The position numbers were made by a program, and so were the translations under genes. 64,000 nt of DNA, taken from Nocardioides sp. W7. GTDB taxonomy: Bacteria; Actinomycetota; Actinomycetes; Propionibacteriales; Nocardioidaceae. Each line of letters starts with the position of its first letter. The stretch's first letter is position 1. The notes under the pieces are model-generated. The model ran no database searches, was not told the origin of the DNA, and saw nothing but the letters and a program-made list of their open reading frames with translations. Below, one piece after another: positions 16,736 through 25,813 of this stretch. The DNA is taken from the NCBI RefSeq assembly GCF_022919075.1, contig NZ_CP095078.1, forward strand, positions 2,294,001-2,358,000, given 5' to 3'.

Positions 16736-18775
16736 GTGCAGGACTGGGCCACCCGTCTCACCGGACGCCGGACCGCATGGCTGGTCGCCCTGGTGCCGCT
16801 CCTCCTCGCAGTGGCCGTCCTCGGACTGCTCGGCGAGGGAGAGCGGGAGCAGACCGCACTCGACAACCTGCCCGAGGGCATGGACAGCACCCTCGGCGCG
16901 GAGCTGCGTGAGGAGCTGCCCGAGTCCGACACCTCCGCCGCGATCATCCTCGTCACCGCCGACGAGGGACGGCTCGACCCCGCCGTTCTCGAGACCGTCC
17001 CGCTGGACGTGGAGTTCACGGTCGCCGAGGACGGGACCGCGGCCGTCGCGGTGCTGCCGGTCAAGACGGCCGACGGCGGGGACGCCTCCGACGCGGTCGA
17101 GGAGCTCCGCGACACCCTCGACGAGTCCCTGCCCGAGGGCGTCACCGGACAGGTGAGTGGACCGGCCGCCATCCAGGCCGACCTCTCCGCGGTCTTCCAG
17201 GGCGCGGACGTCCGGCTGCTCCTGTCGACGGTCGTGATCGTCGCGCTGCTGCTGGTGATCACGTACCGCAGCCCGGTGCTCTGGCTGATCCCGCTGACCG
17301 TGGTGGGCATCGCCGACCGGCTCGCCGCCGTCCTCGCGACCCAGGCGATGGCGGTGCTCGACGTCGCCTGGGACCAGTCCACGGTCGGCATCCTCTCGGT
17401 GCTGGTCTTCGGCGCCGGGACGGACTACTCGCTGCTGCTGATCTCCCGCTACCGCGACGAGCTCCGCGCCACGCCCGACCGGTTCGCCGCCATGGCCCAG
17501 GCCGTACGCCGGACCACGGAGGCCGTGCTCGCCAGCGCCGTGACCGTCGTCCTCGGGGTGCTCACGCTGCTGCTGTCGCTCACCCCGACGACCCGCGGCC
17601 TGGGGCTCGCCTGCGCCATCGGCGTCGTCGTGGCCGCGTTCTTCGCGCTGGTCGTGCTGCCCGCGACGCTCGTGCTGTTCGGGCGCTGGGTCTTCTGGCC
17701 CCGGGTGCCGCACGAGGGCGACACGGCCCTCGTCGACGCCGGCGGCTTCTGGCACCGGGTCGGTGTCCAGGTGGGCAGGCGGCCGGCCGCGTTCGTCACG
17801 GGCTCGATCCTGGTGCTCGCCGTCCTGGCGCTCGGCACCCTGCGCATCGATACCGGCCTGGACCGGGCCGACCAGTTCCTCGACGAGCCCGAGGCGATCT
17901 CCGCCGCGGAGCGGGCCGCCGAGTCCTTCCCGGCCGGGCTCACCGATCCTGCGCGGGTCGTGACGAACGCCGACGCCGGCACCGTCCTGGAGCGCGTCGA
18001 GGCGACGGCCGGCGTCGGGTCCGTGCGGGTCACCGGCGAGGGCAACGGCGTCACCCAGCTGGACGCGGTCCTCGAGGGCGCGTCGGGCTCGACGGAGGCC
18101 CGCGACACCGTGCTCCGGCTGCGGGAGGGTCTCGCCGACCTGGACGACACCCACGTGCTCGGGGCGGAGGCCGAGGCCATCGACGAGGCCGAGGCGGCCC
18201 AGCGCGACCGGATGCTGATCCTGCCGCTGCTCCTGGCCCTGGTGCTGGGCGCGCTGCTGCTGCTGTTGCGCGCCGTCGTCGCCCCGCTGCTCCTGGTGCT
18301 GACCGTGCTGGCGACGTACGCCGCGAGCCTCGGTGCTTCGTGGTGGCTGTTCACCCGGGTCCTCGGCTTCGAGGCGCTGGACACCAGCACCCCGCTCTTC
18401 GCGTTCCTCTTCCTGGTGGCGCTCGGCGTCGACTACAACATCTTCCTGGTCACCCGGGCGCGCGAGGAGGCCCGCGAGCACGGGTCGCGCGAGGGCATGC
18501 TGCGCGGGCTGACCGCGACGGGCGGGGTGATCACGAGCGCCGGCATCCTGCTGGCCGCGGTGTTCGCGGTGCTGGGGGTGCTGCCGCTGGTCGTGCTGGC
18601 CCAGATCGGCACCGTCATCTGCATCGGCGTCCTGCTCGACACCCTGCTGGTGCGGACCGTGCTCGTCCCGGCGCTGGCGATGCTGCTGGGCGACCGGTTC
18701 TGGTGGCCGCGCCGGGTCGCCGGGTCGGCCGAGACCGAGGCCGACACCCCGGTCGAGGCTCAGGCCAGGGCCTAG
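16736..18775 (+). CDS. MMPL/RND-family efflux transporter
   Basis: Membrane protein of 679 residues with two repeats, each one helix, a large extracytoplasmic loop and five further helices. The hallmark acidic and tyrosine residues are visible as FGAGTDYSLLLISRYRDELR in the first half and ALGVDYNIFLVTRAREEAREHG in the second. Such pumps use the proton gradient to export lipids or drugs. Start: GTG at 16736, with CCAGGAGA upstream. The divergent MarR gene points to inducible resistance; the substrate is unknown. Confidence 0.93.
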   Translation: MQDWATRLTGRRTAWLVALVPLLLAVAVLGLLGEGEREQTALDNLPEGMDSTLGAELREELPESDTSAAIILVTADEGRLDPAVLETVPLDVEFTVAEDGTAAVAVLPVKTADGGDASDAVEELRDTLDESLPEGVTGQVSGPAAIQADLSAVFQGADVRLLLSTVVIVALLLVITYRSPVLWLIPLTVVGIADRLAAVLATQAMAVLDVAWDQSTVGILSVLVFGAGTDYSLLLISRYRDELRATPDRFAAMAQAVRRTTEAVLASAVTVVLGVLTLLLSLTPTTRGLGLACAIGVVVAAFFALVVLPATLVLFGRWVFWPRVPHEGDTALVDAGGFWHRVGVQVGRRPAAFVTGSILVLAVLALGTLRIDTGLDRADQFLDEPEAISAAERAAESFPAGLTDPARVVTNADAGTVLERVEATAGVGSVRVTGEGNGVTQLDAVLEGASGSTEARDTVLRLREGLADLDDTHVLGAEAEAIDEAEAAQRDRMLILPLLLALVLGALLLLLRAVVAPLLLVLTVLATYAASLGASWWLFTRVLGFEALDTSTPLFAFLFLVALGVDYNIFLVTRAREEAREHGSREGMLRGLTATGGVITSAGILLAAVFAVLGVLPLVVLAQIGTVICIGVLLDTLLVRTVLVPALAMLLGDRFWWPRRVAGSAETEADTPVEAQARA

Positions 18776-18790
18776 GCCCCGGCCGAGGGC

Positions 18791-19444
18791 CTACGAGCGC
18801 TCGGGGTTCCACTCCTTCTTCGCGAGGAGCAGCCCGTCGCCGACGGGCAGCAGCACCGGCACCAGCTCGTCGTGGGCGGCGACCTCGCGGCCCAGCTCGC
18901 GGATGGCGACGGTCTCCTCGTCGCGGCGCGCCGGGTCGGCGACCCGGTCGTGCCACAGGGCGTTGTCGAAGGCCACCACGCCGCCGGGCCGGAGCAGCCG
19001 CAGCGCCTCGCGCAGGTAGGCGCCGTACTCCCGCTTGTCGCCGTCGCAGAACACGATGTCGTAGTGGCCGTCGGTGAGGCGGGGGAGTACGTCGAGGGCC
19101 GCGCCCGAGATGGTGCGGGCCCGCTGGCTCGGGATGCCGGCCTCGGTGAAGGACTGCCGGGCGAGGCGCTGGTGCTCGGCCTCGATGTCGACGGTGGTCA
19201 GGACGCCGTCGGCGCGCATCCCGCGCAGCAGCCAGAGCCCGGAGACCCCGGTGCCGGTGCCGACCTCCACGACGGCGCGGGCGTCGAGAACGGAGGCGAG
19301 GAACCGCAGCGCGGCTCCGCCTCCGGACCCGATGGCGCTGACGCCGACCTCGTCGGCGCGGGCACGGGCGGAGGTGAGCACGTCGTCCTCGGCGACGTAG
19401 GCCTCGGAGTGGGACCAGCTCGCGGCGTTGATCGGCGTCGTCAC
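18791..19444 (-). CDS. Class I SAM-dependent O-methyltransferase
   Basis: Protein of 217 residues in the O-methyltransferase family 3 (catechol-OMT-like). The SAM site VVEVGTGTGVSGLWLLRG is at about 60-77, the acidic DIEAEHQRLA follows motif I, and YDIVFCDGDKREYGAYL plus GGVVAFDNALWHDRV give the metal-binding acidic residues. In mycobacteria the equivalent gene (Rv1220c) is also divergent from sigE, so the synteny is ancient. Substrate unknown. Confidence 0.9.
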   Translation of the reverse strand: MTTPINAASWSHSEAYVAEDDVLTSARARADEVGVSAIGSGGGAALRFLASVLDARAVVEVGTGTGVSGLWLLRGMRADGVLTTVDIEAEHQRLARQSFTEAGIPSQRARTISGAALDVLPRLTDGHYDIVFCDGDKREYGAYLREALRLLRPGGVVAFDNALWHDRVADPARRDEETVAIRELGREVAAHDELVPVLLPVGDGLLLAKKEWNPERS

Positions 19445-19489
19445 CCCCTCAAGGTATCGCGACCCGACCGGACAGCGGCGTACGCCGCC

Positions 19490-19516
19490 GGGAACACGAC
19501 GGCCGGCCCGGTCGTT
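19490..19516 (+). promoter_or_regulatory. ECF-type (SigE-like) promoter upstream of sigE
   Basis: GGGAAC at 19490-19495 and CGTT at 19513-19516 are separated by 17 nt, matching the -35 GGAAC / -10 CGTT pattern of SigE-type extracytoplasmic sigma factors. It lies about 90 nt before the likely sigE start, as expected for autoregulation under envelope stress. Confidence 0.65.
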
Positions 19517-19607
19517 GGCAGGGATGTGACCCGATCACAGGGTTCTTTCAGCAAGGTGGCCTAGCGTGCGGAGGGACGGGACGTTGTTCAGGTCGAAAGG
19601 GGTCCCC

Positions 19608-20198
19608 GTGGACGCTCAGCAGGAGACTCCGGAGGTCCCCACGTGGGACGAGATCGTCGAGCAGCACTCCGATCGGGTCTACCGCCTCTCCTATCGGCTG
19701 ACCGGCAACCGCCACGACGCCGAGGACCTCACCCAGGAGGTCTTCGTCCGGGTCTTCCGCTCACTGTCGACCTACACCCCCGGCACGTTCGAGGGCTGGC
19801 TGCACCGGATCACCACGAACCTCTTCCTCGACCAGGCCCGCCGCAAGCAGCGGATCCGCTTCGACGCCCTCTCCGACGAGCGGGCCGACCGGCTGACCAG
19901 CTCGTCGCCGGCGCCGGAGGCGGCGTACGCCGACCAGCGCTTCGACGACGACGTGGAGCGGGCCCTGGCCACCCTGCCGCCCGACTTCCGTGCCGCGGTC
20001 GTGCTGTGCGACGTCGAGGGCCTCTCCTACGAGGAGATCGCCGGCATCCTCGACGCCAAGCTCGGCACCGTGCGGTCCCGCATCCACCGCGGACGCGCCA
20101 TGCTCCGCTCCGCGCTCGCGCACCGGGCCCCCGGTGCCGGCCGGGCTCGTTACTCCGGTCCCGCCGCGGGGCCGTTCGTGCTCCCGGAGCGCGCATGA
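19608..20198 (+). CDS. sigE: ECF RNA polymerase sigma factor SigE
   Basis: Sigma-70 family member of about 196 residues. Region 2 is [20 protein letters not shown] and the following VFVRVFRSL; region 4 is [20 protein letters not shown] with [22 protein letters not shown] use the GTG at 19608, preceded by AAAGGGG; a GTG at 19566 is an alternative, and mycobacterial sigE also has several starts. The stop overlaps the anti-sigma gene by 4 nt. Gene order OMT/sigE/rseA/htrA equals the mycobacterial envelope-stress locus. Confidence 0.93.
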   Translation: MDAQQETPEVPTWDEIVEQHSDRVYRLSYRLTGNRHDAEDLTQEVFVRVFRSLSTYTPGTFEGWLHRITTNLFLDQARRKQRIRFDALSDERADRLTSSSPAPEAAYADQRFDDDVERALATLPPDFRAAVVLCDVEGLSYEEIAGILDAKLGTVRSRIHRGRAMLRSALAHRAPGAGRARYSGPAAGPFVLPERA

Positions 20199-20698
20199 TC
20201 GGCCACCTCGGCTCTCGCGCCAGCGCCCTGCTGGACGGTCAGCTCTCCGCCGAAGAGACCGAGCGGGCCTGGGCGCACGTCCACCAGTGCCACCTGTGCC
20301 GCGACCTCGTCGAGCGTGAGGGCTGGGTCAAGACCCGGCTGGCCGGGCTCTCCTTCGGCGACGACTGCGCCCCCGACGGGTTGAAGGGCTCGCTGCTCGG
20401 TGCGGCCGGCCGCCGCTCCGCGTGCGACGCCTCCGGCACGCCGCCGCTGGGCCAGCCCCCGGGTGACTTCTACCTGACGATGGGTGCGAGCAGTACGTCG
20501 CGGCCTCGTCGCAACGCCTCGCTGGCCGCCATCGGCGGCGGCGCCGTGGGTGCCGCGGTGATGGGCTTCCTGATGCTCGGCACCGCCCCGGCCGACGTGC
20601 CGACCCCCGACCGACGCCCGCCGGTCACCTCGATCTCGAACCCCGGGACCCCGACGCCCACGCCGCCGCCGCGGCGACTCCCGCAGCCCACCCCGTAG
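20195..20698 (+). CDS. rseA: Zinc-binding anti-sigma factor, RseA-like
   Basis: Protein of 167 residues. The N-terminal ZAS module is visible as [12 protein letters not shown] (His-x3-Cys-x2-Cys), which in this family holds the sigma factor. One hydrophobic helix lies at about residues 111-133 ([20 protein letters not shown]), then a Thr/Pro-rich C-terminal tail. It overlaps sigE by ATGA, so the two should be made in fixed ratio. HtrA encoded next may participate in the stress response; direct proteolysis of this protein is not shown. Confidence 0.87.
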   Translation: MIGHLGSRASALLDGQLSAEETERAWAHVHQCHLCRDLVEREGWVKTRLAGLSFGDDCAPDGLKGSLLGAAGRRSACDASGTPPLGQPPGDFYLTMGASSTSRPRRNASLAAIGGGAVGAAVMGFLMLGTAPADVPTPDRRPPVTSISNPGTPTPTPPPRRLPQPTP

Positions 20699-20762
20699 TG
20701 CCGCGCCGGGTCGCCGCGCGGTCTGGCCGGCACGGATTTCCGGTGACTGTGATGATGGTCCC

Positions 20763-22094
20763 GTGAACGACGCAGGTCAGCCTCCTTCGGACGGCGATCC
20801 CACCCAGCCGATCGGCCGTACGCCGTCGGGGCCCCCGCCCGCCCTCCCTCCGTCGGCCGGGCCGTCCTGGGTCCCGCCCGCGCACCAGCCTCCGGCCGCC
20901 CCGGCCCACAGCGGCCAGTGGCCGGGGTTTGCGCCCCCGGGTACCCAGCCGATGCCCGTCGCGCCGGCGCGGCACGCGGCGACCCGCGGACGGGTCAGCG
21001 GCTGGACCTGGCCCCTGGTGGCGGCCCTCGCGCTGCTCCTGGGACTGGTGGGCGGCGTGTTCGGGGCGGTGGCGTACGACGAGCTGACCGCCAACGACGG
21101 ACCGGGCACCGTGCGCGACGGACTGGCCGGCGTGGACGTCGTCGAGAAGCCACCGCTTCCGGCCGCGGACGGCTCGATCGCCGCCGTCGCCCAGGAGCTG
21201 TTGCCCAGCACCGTCCAGATCTCCGCGGAGTTCGAGGGCCAGGCCAACGGCGCCACCGGGTCCGGGTTCGTCCTGGACAGGCAGGGTCACGTCGTCACGA
21301 ACAACCACGTCGTCGCCGGCGCGGCCAAGGACGACGGCAAGATCGCGATCGTCGACCACGAGGGCAACCGCTACGCCGCGACCGTCGTCGGTCGCAGCCC
21401 GGTCTACGACCTCGCGGTGCTCTACTCCGAGGAGGCCGAGGCGCTCGCCCCGGCCGCCCTCGGCGCCTCCCGCTCGCTGCTGGTCGGCGAGGGGGTCGTC
21501 GCGATCGGCTCCCCGCTCGGCCTGAGCTCCACCGTCACCGCGGGCATCGTCAGCGCGCTGCAGCGCCCCGTGTCCACCGGTGACGCGGCCAGCGAATCGT
21601 CGTACATCAACGCCGTGCAGACCGACGCCGCGATCAACCCCGGCAACTCCGGGGGACCGCTGGTCAACCTGCGTGGCCAGGTCGTCGGCGTGAACTCCGC
21701 CATCGCGACCACCGGCGGCAGCGGCTTCGGCACCGAGTCCGGCAACATCGGCGTCGGCTTCGCCATCCCCATCGAGCAGGTGCGGATCACCGCCGACCAG
21801 ATCCTGAAGACCGGCGAGGCCCGCTACCCCTTGATCGGCGCGCAGGTGCAGACCGGACAGGGCGACGGCTCCGGTGCCGAGATCGACGAGGTCAACGACG
21901 GCACCCCGGCCGCGGACAGCGGGCTGAAGGCCGGCGACGTGATCGTGGCCGTCGAGGGCTCACGGGTCACCGACGGGATCGCCCTGATCGTGGCGATCCG
22001 GTCGCACCAGCCCGGCGAGACCCTGGAGTTCACCGTGCTCCGCGACGGCGAGGAGCAGGCCTTCGAGGTCACCCTCGACTCCGAGGTCGGCTGA
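20763..22094 (+). CDS. htrA: HtrA-like membrane serine protease with PDZ domain
   Basis: S1C-family protease of 443 residues. A proline-rich cytoplasmic region (1-75) leads to one TM helix (about 82-105) and an extracytoplasmic trypsin-like domain with His182 (TNNHVVAG), Asp216 (VYDLAVLY) and Ser296 (NPGNSGGPLVN). A PDZ domain covers about 345-435. It degrades or refolds damaged envelope proteins. The start is the GTG at 20763, 64 nt after rseA. The gene completes the sigE locus; in mycobacteria tatB follows, but here it does not. Confidence 0.94.
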   Translation: MNDAGQPPSDGDPTQPIGRTPSGPPPALPPSAGPSWVPPAHQPPAAPAHSGQWPGFAPPGTQPMPVAPARHAATRGRVSGWTWPLVAALALLLGLVGGVFGAVAYDELTANDGPGTVRDGLAGVDVVEKPPLPAADGSIAAVAQELLPSTVQISAEFEGQANGATGSGFVLDRQGHVVTNNHVVAGAAKDDGKIAIVDHEGNRYAATVVGRSPVYDLAVLYSEEAEALAPAALGASRSLLVGEGVVAIGSPLGLSSTVTAGIVSALQRPVSTGDAASESSYINAVQTDAAINPGNSGGPLVNLRGQVVGVNSAIATTGGSGFGTESGNIGVGFAIPIEQVRITADQILKTGEARYPLIGAQVQTGQGDGSGAEIDEVNDGTPAADSGLKAGDVIVAVEGSRVTDGIALIVAIRSHQPGETLEFTVLRDGEEQAFEVTLDSEVG

Positions 22095-22116
22095 CCCGGG
22101 CTCTCGGGCCTGACCC

Positions 22117-22374
22117 TCAGATCTCGTCGGAGCTTCGCCCCTGCTCGGCCTCGACGAACGGGTGCTGGTCGACGAACTGCGCGGTCTCGGTGTACATCCG
22201 CTGGATGTAGTCCTCGAGCACCGAGCCCTCCACCCGCCACTGGCCGCGGCCGCCGATCTTGATCGCCGGCAGGTCGCCGCGGCGCACGAGCGCATACACC
22301 TGGGCGCTGGAGGTGTTGAGCACCTCGGCGACGTCGGCGAGGGTGAGGAATCGGGGTGCTGCGGCCATGGGCAC
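22117..22374 (-). CDS. Small HTH protein, excisionase/MerR-like
   Basis: Protein of 85 residues with an excisionase-type winged helix: RFLTLADVAEVLNTSSAQVYALVRRGDLPAIKIGGRGQWRVEGSVLEDYIQRM. Such domains bind DNA alone in Xis- and BldC-like regulators. The C-terminus is acidic. No integrase is near, so a housekeeping or developmental regulator is more likely than a phage excisionase. GTG at 22374 and ATG at 22368 are both possible starts. It diverges from the SAF-domain gene. Confidence 0.85.
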   Translation of the reverse strand: MPMAAAPRFLTLADVAEVLNTSSAQVYALVRRGDLPAIKIGGRGQWRVEGSVLEDYIQRMYTETAQFVDQHPFVEAEQGRSSDEI

Positions 22375-22472
22375 ATCGTCGCACCTGCTCCGGTGCCGCG
22401 CCCGGCACCACCCGCTGGTTGTGGAGAGCAGCCCCTGTGGAGAACCGGGTGTTCAGGTCCGGACAGGTGGGC

Positions 22473-23180
22473 ATGATGGCGCTTGTGGCGAGGAGTTCGC
22501 GAGTTCCCACCGCACCGCAGGCGGAGCCCGCGGTGCGCGCGACGACGTCGGGATGGCGCGATCCGCGCCTGTGGGTGGGCGTCGCGATCGTCGCGGTCTC
22601 GGTCGTCGCCGGCGCGCGTCTGCTGGGCGCGGCCGACGACACGGTGCGGGTCTGGGCGGTGGCCGCGGACATCGGCCCCGGGGACCGCTTGGCCGAGTCC
22701 GAGCTGGTGGCGCGTCGGGTCCGCTTCGCCGACGAGGCGGACCTGGACGGCTACTTCACGGTCGACGACGAGCTGCCGGCGGACCTGGAGCTGACCCGCG
22801 GTGTCGGCGACGGTGAGCTGCTGCCCCGCGGTGCGGTCGCCGCCGCCGGCGACCGCGACCGACTCGAGCTGCCGGTCTCCGTCGATCCTGCGCTGGTGCC
22901 GGCCTCGGTGCGCGCCGGGTCCGTTGTCAGCGTCTACCTCAGCGCGCCGGGCAGTGCCGGCGGGGCCGGAGGAGCCGGCGTCCCGGACGCCCCTGGTCCG
23001 GCCGACGGTCTGCTGCTCGACGAGGCGACCGTCGTCGACGCACCGCCGGTCGCCTCCGGCTTCTCGGCGAGCGGCCGGCGCCAGCTCGTGCTGGCGGTCG
23101 CGGAGGCCGACGTCGAGCGCTACTTCGACCAGCTGGGCGCCGTCGAGAACCCCGTGCTGACCGTCGTTCGGCGGGGGTGA
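22473..23180 (+). CDS. SAF-domain protein, CpaB/FlgA-like
   Basis: Protein of about 235 residues. One TM helix (WVGVAIVAVSVVAGARLLGA) is followed by an SAF domain (VWAVAADIGPGDRLAESELVARRVRF) and a CpaB-like extracytoplasmic part ending NPVLTVVRRG. CpaB proteins belong to Flp/Tad pilus assembly. The start at 22473/22476 precedes the TM helix; a GTG at 22450 is possible. The next gene, 3 nt on, is a CpaE-like ATPase, supporting a Tad-related role, but no other pilus gene is in the window. Confidence 0.8.
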   Translation: MMALVARSSRVPTAPQAEPAVRATTSGWRDPRLWVGVAIVAVSVVAGARLLGAADDTVRVWAVAADIGPGDRLAESELVARRVRFADEADLDGYFTVDDELPADLELTRGVGDGELLPRGAVAAAGDRDRLELPVSVDPALVPASVRAGSVVSVYLSAPGSAGGAGGAGVPDAPGPADGLLLDEATVVDAPPVASGFSASGRRQLVLAVAEADVERYFDQLGAVENPVLTVVRRG

Positions 23181-23183
23181 GCG

Positions 23184-24488
23184 GTGCTGACGGGATCGGG
23201 CGCGCGGTCGGGCCCGACGGTGGTGCTCGTGGTCGCCGCCGGAGCCGCCTGGGAGTCGGTCGCGATCGGTCGGCTCAACGACACCGCCGGCATCGTCGTC
23301 CTCAAGCGGTGCGTCGACGTCGACGACCTGCTCGCGGCCGCGTCCGTCGGCCAGTCCGACGTCGCGGTGCTGGCCCTCGACGCGCCGGGCCTCGACCGGG
23401 CCGCGGTCGACCACCTGGTGCGGCACGGCGTGGCCCCGATCGCCGTCGCCCCGTCCGGCGTGCCCGACGAGTCGGCCCGGCTGCGAGCCACCCGGATCGG
23501 CGTCCGCAGCGTGCTGGCCGAGGCCGACCTGGACCTGTTGCCCGGGGAGGTCGCCGCGGCCGCCGAGCCCGAGCCCGCGCCCGACTCCGATCCGGACCTC
23601 GAGCGCGGCGGCCCCATCGGACCTCCAGCTCCCGAGCCGCCGGCGGCCCCGGGGCGGGTGCTGGTGGTCTGGGGTCCGCCGGGTGCGCCGGGGCGCACGA
23701 CGATCGCCACCGGGCTCGCAGCCGAGCTCGCCCGACGCGGGCTGCGGACGACCCTGGTCGACGCGGACCCCGTCTCGGCCAGCGTGGCGCAGCAGCTGGG
23801 CGTCCTCGACGAGGTCTCCGGGCTGCTCGCAGCGGCTCGACTCGCGTCGACCGGTGGGCTGGAGGAGGGTCTCGTCTCGGTCCAGCGGGCCCTCGACCGG
23901 CACCTGAGCGTCGTCACCGGCCTGCCCCGACCGGACCGCTGGGTGGAGGTCCGGCCCGGCGTCGTCGAGCAGTTGCTCGGCCTGGTCGGTGCCCAGGGAC
24001 AGGTGGTGGTCGACACCGGCCCGGGCCTGGAGGACGACCTCGTCGGCGACCTGGGCCCGCGGCCGAGTCGCCACCAGCTCACCCTCGAGGCCCTGGACCT
24101 GGCCGACGAGCTCGTCGTCGTCGGTGCCGCCGACCCGGTCGGGCTGTCCCGGCTGGCCCGGGGCCTGGTCGAGCTGCGCGACCGGGTCCCCGGCACGCCC
24201 GTGCGGGTCGTCGTCAATCGGATGCGGCCGTCGCTCGGCTGGTCCGAGCGCGACGTCGCGGGCATGGTGGCCGGCTTCGTGCGCCACGCGGGCCTGCACT
24301 TCGTGCCCGACGACCGCGCGACCGTGGACCGGGCGCTGGTCACGGGCAGCACCCTCGTCGCGCAGGGCGACGCGCCCGTGGTCCGCGCCGTCGCGGCGAT
24401 CGCCGACGAACTGGTCGGGCCGGCCCCCGCCGCCTCCCCGGTTCGGCGGCTCAGGCGGCGAAGAGCAGGAAGAGCCCTCCGGCGGTGA
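23184..24488 (+). CDS. CpaE/MinD-like P-loop ATPase
   Basis: Protein of 434 residues. The N-terminal part resembles a receiver-like domain, then an acidic/proline linker (about 130-155), then a ParA/MinD-type ATPase with the deviant Walker A GPPGAPGRTTIA (about 168-179), an LVDADPVSASVAQQLG A'-motif and VVVDTGPGL. CpaE proteins place pilus machinery at poles. The C-terminus is Arg-rich. Its 3' end overlaps that of the convergent membrane-protein gene by 38 bp, which is unusual and constrains both tails. Confidence 0.82.
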   Translation: MLTGSGARSGPTVVLVVAAGAAWESVAIGRLNDTAGIVVLKRCVDVDDLLAAASVGQSDVAVLALDAPGLDRAAVDHLVRHGVAPIAVAPSGVPDESARLRATRIGVRSVLAEADLDLLPGEVAAAAEPEPAPDSDPDLERGGPIGPPAPEPPAAPGRVLVVWGPPGAPGRTTIATGLAAELARRGLRTTLVDADPVSASVAQQLGVLDEVSGLLAAARLASTGGLEEGLVSVQRALDRHLSVVTGLPRPDRWVEVRPGVVEQLLGLVGAQGQVVVDTGPGLEDDLVGDLGPRPSRHQLTLEALDLADELVVVGAADPVGLSRLARGLVELRDRVPGTPVRVVVNRMRPSLGWSERDVAGMVAGFVRHAGLHFVPDDRATVDRALVTGSTLVAQGDAPVVRAVAAIADELVGPAPAASPVRRLRRRRAGRALRR

Positions 24489-25812
24489 AGCTCACCATCG
24501 CGAACAGCAGCGGCAGCTGGCCGGTGAGCTGGTGGCGGGCCGGGAGCACCGAGATCGCCCGGTCGTGCGCTGCGATCACGCCCAGCACGTGGCCGACGAC
24601 GACGGCGGCGACCTTGGTGTTGGCCAGCAGCGTCGGGTGGTACGACAGCCAGTAGTTGACCTCCAGGTTGCCGGTGCCGAGGAGGTTGCTCCCGTTGCCG
24701 AACGGGTCGCTGGCCTGGATCAGCGTCAGCTGTCCGACCTCGACGAAGTAGGTCAGGTAGTGGGCCACGATGTAGCCCACGATGATCGGCACGATCGAGT
24801 GGGCGAACCGGTTCGGCAGCTGGCGCCGGTCGGTCGCCGGATCCACGCCGGTCGCCATCGTGGCGGCCGCGAAGACGAGTCCGATGCCCACGCAGAAGGC
24901 CAGCAGCGCCAGGTTGTTGGCGATCGTCGCAGCCGTGTCCGCGCCCACGGCACCGTTGGTGTTGATGATGTCGTGGTCCTGGAGGAAGCGCAGCCAGGTG
25001 GTGGAGTCGCGGAAGGAGTCGAACGCCGTACTGCCGAACAGGACCGCGGTCACGGCGAGCAGGCCCGGTCGGGGTACGACGGTGGCGAGGTTCGCCAACG
25101 GGCTGCGCATGACCAGCCGACCCCCGCGGGTGCCCCAGACCGACAGCTTGGCGACCAGGCCGGAGTAGACCTCGAACGGGTCGGCCCGCTCGTAGAAGGT
25201 GTTGCCGAACAGCGCGCCGCCGATCAGCATCGCCGCGACGTACACCGCACACCAGAGCCGGACGGGGCCCAGCTCGGTGGAGTAGGGGTAGACCAGCTCC
25301 AGCCAGACGAAGGCGAACAGCCCGACCGCGGCCGGCCAGTACCCGAGCCGCTCGGGATAGCGGAAGAGACCCACGTCGGGGTCGCCCCCGGAGAGCTTCG
25401 CGAAGGCCAGGTTGATGGTGCGGCCCGGGCTGATCGCCTTCCACACCGGCCCGAGGAGGAGCGAGAACGGGACGAGCCCGACCCACCACCAGACGTAGAA
25501 GATGCCGAAGAACGGGTTGGTGACCCGGTCCTGACCCAGCACCGCGACCAGCGCCGTGTAGGTGAACAGCACCATGCCGAGCACCCGCAGGCCGATCCGG
25601 AACGCCGGGTGGGCGACCAGGGCGTCGAGCCACGGGGGTGCCGGCCGGCCGGTCTCGACGCCGTCGTACCGCGGGGTGCGCCAGGCGACGGCGAGGACGG
25701 TGAACGAGACCGTCAGGGCCGCGACCGCGCCCGCGATCGCGAGCTCGGGCGAGATCGGGAGGTCCTGCGCGCCGCCGATGCCGTGGGCGAGCGAGGCGCC
25801 GTCGGGGCGCAC
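24451..25812 (-). CDS. Polytopic membrane protein (family often labelled fenitrothion hydrolase)
   Basis: Protein of 453 residues with roughly 10-12 hydrophobic helices and conserved-looking aromatic segments such as NPFFGIFYVWWWVGLVPFSL and FLQDHDIINTNGAVGAD. It resembles an actinobacterial membrane family that databases sometimes call fenitrothion hydrolase; that name rests on distant similarity and I would not infer organophosphate hydrolysis. The GTG start at 25812 lies 1 nt beyond the stop of the small lipoprotein gene, so the two form one transcript. Confidence 0.7.
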   Translation of the reverse strand: MRPDGASLAHGIGGAQDLPISPELAIAGAVAALTVSFTVLAVAWRTPRYDGVETGRPAPPWLDALVAHPAFRIGLRVLGMVLFTYTALVAVLGQDRVTNPFFGIFYVWWWVGLVPFSLLLGPVWKAISPGRTINLAFAKLSGGDPDVGLFRYPERLGYWPAAVGLFAFVWLELVYPYSTELGPVRLWCAVYVAAMLIGGALFGNTFYERADPFEVYSGLVAKLSVWGTRGGRLVMRSPLANLATVVPRPGLLAVTAVLFGSTAFDSFRDSTTWLRFLQDHDIINTNGAVGADTAATIANNLALLAFCVGIGLVFAAATMATGVDPATDRRQLPNRFAHSIVPIIVGYIVAHYLTYFVEVGQLTLIQASDPFGNGSNLLGTGNLEVNYWLSYHPTLLANTKVAAVVVGHVLGVIAAHDRAISVLPARHQLTGQLPLLFAMVSFTAGGLFLLFAA

Positions 25813-25813
25813 G

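Noticed and set aside
22117..22374. Phage or plasmid excisionase marking a mobile element
   Set aside because: The HTH is excisionase-like, but no integrase, attachment repeats or tRNA are near and the flanks are conserved chromosomal genes.
21960..25633. Long minus-strand frames under htrA, the SAF gene and the CpaE-like gene
   Set aside because: The products are biased Arg/Ala/Gly strings without domains, and they overlap genes with clear family motifs.
24451..25812. Organophosphate (fenitrothion) hydrolase activity
   Set aside because: The protein is a polytopic membrane protein with no hydrolase motifs; the database label is not supported by the sequence.
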